A stretch of DNA of 46,252 bases from CALDCK01 sp050618055 (lineage in GTDB: Bacteria > Myxococcota_A > UBA9160 > SMWR01), in contig JBNLVK010000219.1 in assembly GCA_050618055.1 (NCBI GenBank), positions 1-46,252 of the forward strand, read 5' to 3'. Shown here in pieces: positions 42,595-46,252 of the stretch (positions are counted from its first letter, which is position 1; each line of letters opens with the position of its first letter). Under the pieces are notes generated by a model. The model searched no databases. It was not told the origin of the DNA and was given only the letters and a program-made list of their open reading frames with translations. The translations under genes were made by a program, and so were the position numbers.

Positions 42595-44046
42595 ATGGCG
42601 CGCGGAATCCTCGACTCGGCCTGGCCGTACTTCACGCTGGCCGGCCTGCTGCTCGTGGCCGCCCTCGCCACCCAGTTCGAGGTGCGCGTCCCCAGCCGGG
42701 ACACGGCGCCCATCTCCGAGCTGGCGAAGCTGCGCGACCGCGACGACCTGTCGGTCGTGTTCATCCTGATCGACACGCTGCGCGCCGACCGCCTGGGCAT
42801 CTACGGCTACGAGCGGCCCACCAGCCGCATCCTCGACGACGCGGCCTCCCACGCCATCGTGTTCGACAACGTCCAGTCCCAGTCGACCTGGACGAAGACC
42901 TCGATGGCCTCGCTGTGGACGGGCACCCACCCGATCCGCAACGGCATCCTGCGCTACGACCACGTCATCCCCGACTCGGCGGTGATGCCCGCGGAGATCT
43001 TCCGCGACGCCGGCTTCCGCACCGGCGGCGTCTGGCGCAACGGCTGGGTCGAGCCGAACTTCGGCTTCGCCCAGGGCTTCGACGTGTACGTGAAGCCGGT
43101 GCCCGGTGCCGAGCGCATGCGCCTGCACCGCCAGAACCCGACGCCGAGTCCGCTGCTGGGAACCGACGAGGACCTGACCGTCTCGGCGATCGACTTCATC
43201 GACCAGCACAGGGGCGATCGCTTCCTGCTCTACCTGCACTACATGGACGTGCACCAGTACGTCTACGACGACACCGCGTCGATCTTCGGCACCAGCTACT
43301 CGGACGCCTACGACCAGGCGATCCACTGGACCGACCGCCTGATCGGCCGGCTGCTCGACGGCATGGAGCAGGCCGACGTGCTGAAGCGCAGCGTGATCGT
43401 GATCGCGTCGGACCACGGCGAGGCCTTCCGCGAGCACGGCATGGAGGGCCACGCCCGCGACCTCTACACCGAGGTCACCCACGTGCCGCTGATCATCATT
43501 CCGCCGTTCATCCTGGAAGAGGGGGTGCGCGTGCCCGACGTGGTGTCGAACGTCGACGTGTGGCCCACCATCCTCGACATCGTGGGGCTGCCGCCGCTGC
43601 CCGAGGCCGACGGCCGCTCGCTGGTGCCGCTGATCCTGTCCGCCGGGGGCGAGGACGTGGACACCGAGGGCGTGGCGCGGCCCGTCTACTCGCAGCTGCG
43701 GCGCGGCTGGGGGCGCCCCACGACCAACGCCGCGTCGCTGGTGTCGGTGGCCCACGACGGCAAGCGCCTGATCACCGAGATCGACAGCGAGGAGCACGTC
43801 ACCGAGTTCTACGACCACACGGTCGACCCGGGCGAGCAGACCGACCTGCTGAAGGAGGACGGCGCCGACGCGTCGGCGCACCGGAAGCTGGTGGACGAGT
43901 ACGTGGAGCTTGAGGGCACGTCGCCGTGGGGCGAGGAGCCCACCAGCGTCGAGCTGGACGAGATGCGCCTGAACCACCTGCGGGCGCTGGGCTACGTGAT
44001 CCAGGGCGAGGCCCCGCTGCGCCACGAGGGGCCCCAGAAGCGCTAG
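42595..44046 (+). CDS. Membrane-anchored sulfatase/alkaline-phosphatase-superfamily enzyme
   Basis: This 483-residue protein has one N-terminal transmembrane anchor (YFTLAGLLLVAALATQF, about residues 12-28) and a large periplasmic catalytic domain. Metal-site blocks are ILIDTLRADRLGIYGY and IASDHGEAFREHGMEGHARD; the nucleophile region is STWTKTSMASLWTG, again with Thr and not Cys. It is a sister of the preceding enzyme without the TPR tail. A Thr nucleophile suggests a phosphotransferase or phosphodiesterase acting on envelope glycans or lipids. The ATG at 42595 is preferred over the TTG at 42547 because of its ribosome site and the promoter between them. The gene is convergent with ddl, 3 bases away. 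Confidence 0.8.
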   Translation: MARGILDSAWPYFTLAGLLLVAALATQFEVRVPSRDTAPISELAKLRDRDDLSVVFILIDTLRADRLGIYGYERPTSRILDDAASHAIVFDNVQSQSTWTKTSMASLWTGTHPIRNGILRYDHVIPDSAVMPAEIFRDAGFRTGGVWRNGWVEPNFGFAQGFDVYVKPVPGAERMRLHRQNPTPSPLLGTDEDLTVSAIDFIDQHRGDRFLLYLHYMDVHQYVYDDTASIFGTSYSDAYDQAIHWTDRLIGRLLDGMEQADVLKRSVIVIASDHGEAFREHGMEGHARDLYTEVTHVPLIIIPPFILEEGVRVPDVVSNVDVWPTILDIVGLPPLPEADGRSLVPLILSAGGEDVDTEGVARPVYSQLRRGWGRPTTNAASLVSVAHDGKRLITEIDSEEHVTEFYDHTVDPGEQTDLLKEDGADASAHRKLVDEYVELEGTSPWGEEPTSVELDEMRLNHLRALGYVIQGEAPLRHEGPQKR

Positions 44047-44049
44047 CCC

Positions 44050-45147
44050 TCAGCGCCGGTACTGGGTCTCCAGGCGGCTGCGCAGGCGGTGGCGCGCCAG
44101 CCCCAGCTCGATCAGGCGGTCGAGCAGGGCCGGGTAGGGCAGGCCGCTCGCCTCCCACAGCTTCGGGTACATCGAGACCTCGGTGAAGCCCGGCAGGCTG
44201 TTCACCTCGTTCACGTAGAACGCATCGCTCGCGCGATCGAGCAGGAAGTCGACGCGCCCGATGCCGCTGCCCTCGAGCGCCTCGAAGGCGCGGATCGCGG
44301 CGTCGCGCAGGCCCTCGGCGACCGCCTCCGGCACCGGCGCCGGGATCAGCAGCTCGGTGTCCTCGTCGACGTACTTCGCCTCGTAGTCGTACCAGTCGCG
44401 CGAGGTGCGGATCTCGCCCGGCACCGACGCCTCCACCGGATCGTCGCCGAGCAGCGCCACCTCGACGTCCCGGGCGTCGATGCCCTGCTCCACCAGGATC
44501 TTCGGGTCGTAGCGGGCGGCGTCGCGCAGCGCGGGCAGCAGCTCTTCGCGGGTGGTCACGCGGTGGATGCCGACCGACGATCCCAGGTTGGCGGGCTTCA
44601 CGAAGACGGGCAGCTCGAGGGCGGCGAGCACGCGCTCCACCACCGCGTCGGGGGCGCGCGAAAGTTCCGGCGCCTTCACCGCCTGCCACGGCAGCACCGG
44701 CAGGCCGGCCGCTGCCAGCAGGCGCTTCGACACCTCCTTGTCCATCTGCAGCGCCGATCCCAGCACGCCCGACCCCACGTAGGCGACGTCGGCCAGGTCG
44801 AGCAGGCCCTGGAGCGATCCGTCCTCGCCGCCCCGGCCGTGCACGATGGGGAAGATCACGTCCAGCTCGGCCACCGGACCCGCGTCGCCGCTGGCCCCCT
44901 CGACCGGCAGCAGGGTCGCCGGACCGGGCACGGCCGGCAGCCGCACCTCGCGTCCCGCGGCCAGGCTCTGCTGCGGCGGCAGGGCCGGCGGCGCCAGGTG
45001 CCAGCGCCCCTGCTGGTCGATGGCGACCAGGTGGACCTCGTAGCGCGACGGATCGAGCGCGCGGAAGATGGAGTTGGCCGACGAGATGGAGACCTCGTGC
45101 TCCACCGAGCGCCCACCGAACAGCAGTCCGACCCGCAGCTTCGACAT
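44050..45147 (-). CDS. ddl: D-alanine--D-alanine ligase
   Basis: This 365-residue ATP-grasp ligase joins two D-alanines for the peptidoglycan stem. Signatures are LLFGGRSVEHEVSISSA at the N-terminus, IFPIVHGRGGEDGSLQG, ALQMDKEVSKRLLAAAGLP, FVKPANLGSSVGI, WYDYEAKYVDEDTEL and the C-terminal metal block FYVNEVNSLPGFTEVSMYP. The YDYEAKY stretch is that of ordinary Ddl enzymes rather than VanA-type D-Ala-D-Lac ligases. The ATG at 45147 has GGAGG six to ten bases upstream, so the ATG at 45162 is not needed. It is divergent from larE and not clustered with mur genes, so it is a stand-alone copy in this window. Confidence 0.93.
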   Translation of the reverse strand: MSKLRVGLLFGGRSVEHEVSISSANSIFRALDPSRYEVHLVAIDQQGRWHLAPPALPPQQSLAAGREVRLPAVPGPATLLPVEGASGDAGPVAELDVIFPIVHGRGGEDGSLQGLLDLADVAYVGSGVLGSALQMDKEVSKRLLAAAGLPVLPWQAVKAPELSRAPDAVVERVLAALELPVFVKPANLGSSVGIHRVTTREELLPALRDAARYDPKILVEQGIDARDVEVALLGDDPVEASVPGEIRTSRDWYDYEAKYVDEDTELLIPAPVPEAVAEGLRDAAIRAFEALEGSGIGRVDFLLDRASDAFYVNEVNSLPGFTEVSMYPKLWEASGLPYPALLDRLIELGLARHRLRSRLETQYRR

Positions 45148-45192
45148 CCCCCCTCCTCGCAAGGGAGGGTAGCGGCCCTTCCGGCGCCTTCC

Positions 45193-45221
45193 TTGACCCC
45201 CCCGCGCCCCCTGCCTACGCT
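45193..45221 (+). promoter_or_regulatory. Leaderless promoter of larE (TTGACC-17-TACGCT)
   Basis: TTGACC (45193-45198), exactly 17 bases, then TACGCT (45216-45221), then 6 bases to the GTG at 45228. The spacing places +1 at the start codon, the clearest leaderless promoter in the window. Confidence 0.6.
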
Positions 45222-45227
45222 CCGCCG

Positions 45228-46076
45228 GTGGCCTCCATCCCCTCGGAACTCCACCAGAAAGAGGCTCTGCTCCGGGAGAGCCTGCGCAAGGCGGGGCGCC
45301 TGCTCGTGGCCTTCTCGGGCGGCGTCGACTCGAGCTACCTGGCGCTGGCCGCCCACCGCGAGCTGGGCGACGACGCGCTGGCGGTCACCGCGGTGTCGCC
45401 CTCCTACCCGGAGAGCCACCGGCGCGTGGCCGAGCAGGTGGTGGCCGACTTCGCCATTCCCCACCGCTTCGTCGACACCGACGAGATGGCCAACCCGGAC
45501 TACCGCCGGAACGCGGCGGACCGCTGCTACCACTGCAAGACCGAGCTGTTCCGCGTGATGGGCGAGCTGCGCGGCGAGCTGGGCTTCGAGTCGGTGGCCT
45601 ACGGCGTGAACCTGGACGACACCGGCGACTACCGTCCCGGACACCGCGCCGCCGACGAGCGCGGCGTGCTGTCGCCGTTCCTCGAGGCCGGTCTCACCAA
45701 GCAGGACATCCGCACGCTGTCGCGCGAGGCGGGGCTGCCCACCGCCGACCTGCCCGCGTCCGCCTGCCTGTCGTCGCGCCTGCCCTACGGCACCGAGGTG
45801 ACGCCCGAGCGGCTGCGCCAGGTGGAGGACGGCGAGGAGGCGCTGCGCCGGCTGGGCTTCCGCCAGCTGCGCCTGCGCCACCACGGCGACGTGGCGCGCA
45901 TCGAGATCGATCCGGCCGAGCTGCCCCGCGCCCTCGACCCGGAGATGGCGCGCCGCATCCACCAGGCGATCAAGCCCCTCGGCTTCCGCTGGGTTTCGCT
46001 CGACCTGGAGGGCTACCGCACCGGATCGCTCAACGACGTGCTCCAGATCCGGAGCGAGCCGTCCCCGAGAGACTGA
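45228..46076 (+). CDS. larE: LarE-type ATP-dependent sacrificial sulfur transferase
   Basis: LarE activates a pyridinium dicarboxylate with ATP and donates sulfur to build the nickel-pincer cofactor of lactate racemase and related enzymes. The 282 residues have the PP-loop SGGVDSS at 30-36, a CxxC at 100-103 (DRCYHCKTELF) and PASACLSSRLPYG with Cys180, which matches the sulfur-donating Cys of sacrificial-type LarE. LarB, LarC and the racemase are not in the window, so it either pairs with distant genes or has another thiolation role. The GTG start follows the TACGCT box. A further gene starts 2 bases after the stop. Confidence 0.87.
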   Translation: MASIPSELHQKEALLRESLRKAGRLLVAFSGGVDSSYLALAAHRELGDDALAVTAVSPSYPESHRRVAEQVVADFAIPHRFVDTDEMANPDYRRNAADRCYHCKTELFRVMGELRGELGFESVAYGVNLDDTGDYRPGHRAADERGVLSPFLEAGLTKQDIRTLSREAGLPTADLPASACLSSRLPYGTEVTPERLRQVEDGEEALRRLGFRQLRLRHHGDVARIEIDPAELPRALDPEMARRIHQAIKPLGFRWVSLDLEGYRTGSLNDVLQIRSEPSPRD

Positions 46077-46078
46077 GC

Positions 46079-46252
46079 TTGCCGCGGCCGGTGGAGTGCG
46101 AGGGGGCCCCGCGCGACCTGGGCCGCGACCAGGGGCTGGCCGCCCGCGACGCGCTGCGCGCCCGGGCGGACACCAGCCTGGCCGCGCGCTGGCGCGATCA
46201 CCTGGGGCTGGGCGACGCGGGGCTGGCGCGCTGGCTGCGCGATCTGCGCCGC
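46079..46252 (+). CDS. N-terminal fragment of an unidentified protein (runs off window)
   Basis: The frame opens with a TTG 2 bases after larE and stays open to the window edge. The 58 residues begin VECEGAPRDLGRDQGLAARDALR, a Gly-spaced pattern like the start of C45-type autoproteolytic acyltransferases or phospholipase-B-like proteins (EGxPxxxGxxxG). That family guess rests on a few residues only. Tight spacing suggests cotranscription with larE. Confidence 0.5.
   Translation, partial: MPRPVECEGAPRDLGRDQGLAARDALRARADTSLAARWRDHLGLGDAGLARWLRDLRR

Noticed and set aside
44050..45147. Vancomycin-resistance-type D-Ala-D-Lac ligase
   Set aside because: The YDYEAKY region matches ordinary Ddl enzymes and no vanH, vanX or regulator is nearby.

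Overview
This window is very G+C-rich bacterial DNA packed with protein genes on both strands; no tRNA, rRNA, insertion sequence, phage gene or CRISPR array was seen. The mix points to a Gram-negative, diderm, aerobic heterotroph, perhaps a relative of Myxococcota or the former Deltaproteobacteria. The main clues are the long N-terminal HflX extension with a GNTxGLK-like start, lipoproteins, a PEP-CTERM protein, glutaryl-CoA dehydrogenase and many TPR membrane or lipoprotein genes. That placement is an inference from gene style, not from a marker search.

Layout. 1-3.0 kb: the end of a small Cys-rich protein and a terminator, then folC overlapping an MFS transporter. 3.3-4.2 kb (-): a homocysteine S-methyltransferase. 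4.2-8.6 kb (+): a probable operon of a GH36 alpha-galactosidase fused to an HAD domain, an FAD amine-oxidase-family enzyme and a duplicated ferritin-like protein. 8.6-13.7 kb: mutS2 (-), murQ (+), a PEP-CTERM exosortase substrate and a second exported protein. 13.7-18.3 kb (-): glutaryl-CoA dehydrogenase, a phasin-like coiled-coil gene with a consensus promoter, a FabH-like ketosynthase and hflX. 18.5-24.0 kb (+): glmU-glmS (UDP-GlcNAc synthesis) and a UvrD/PcrA helicase. 24.2-28.4 kb: a VOC protein with a GT-C membrane glycosyltransferase, a zinc-ribbon methyltransferase and a TolB-like lipoprotein.

The most unusual part is 28.4-44.0 kb. It holds two tandem TMTC-like (GT-C plus C-terminal helical repeat) membrane proteins, and a tight four-gene minus-strand operon. 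The operon encodes two large PrsT-like TPR lipoproteins, a 988-residue membrane/spermidine-synthase-like/helical-repeat fusion and a further GT-C-like membrane protein. Two alkaline-phosphatase-superfamily ('sulfatase') enzymes follow, one with a TPR tail. Several of these proteins join TPR-like repeats to membrane or periplasmic domains, which suggests an envelope glycan or glycoprotein assembly and modification system. The window closes with ddl (-), larE (+) and the start of a further gene.

Regulation. At least eight genes have a TANNNT-like -10 hexamer only 6-11 bases before the start codon and little or no Shine-Dalgarno sequence, which suggests widespread leaderless transcription. Two of them also carry TTGACC exactly 17 bases upstream of the -10. 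The phasin-like gene has the strongest conventional promoter, with a 14-base perfect palindrome in its spacer. All functional calls come from reading the translations by eye; no database search was run.
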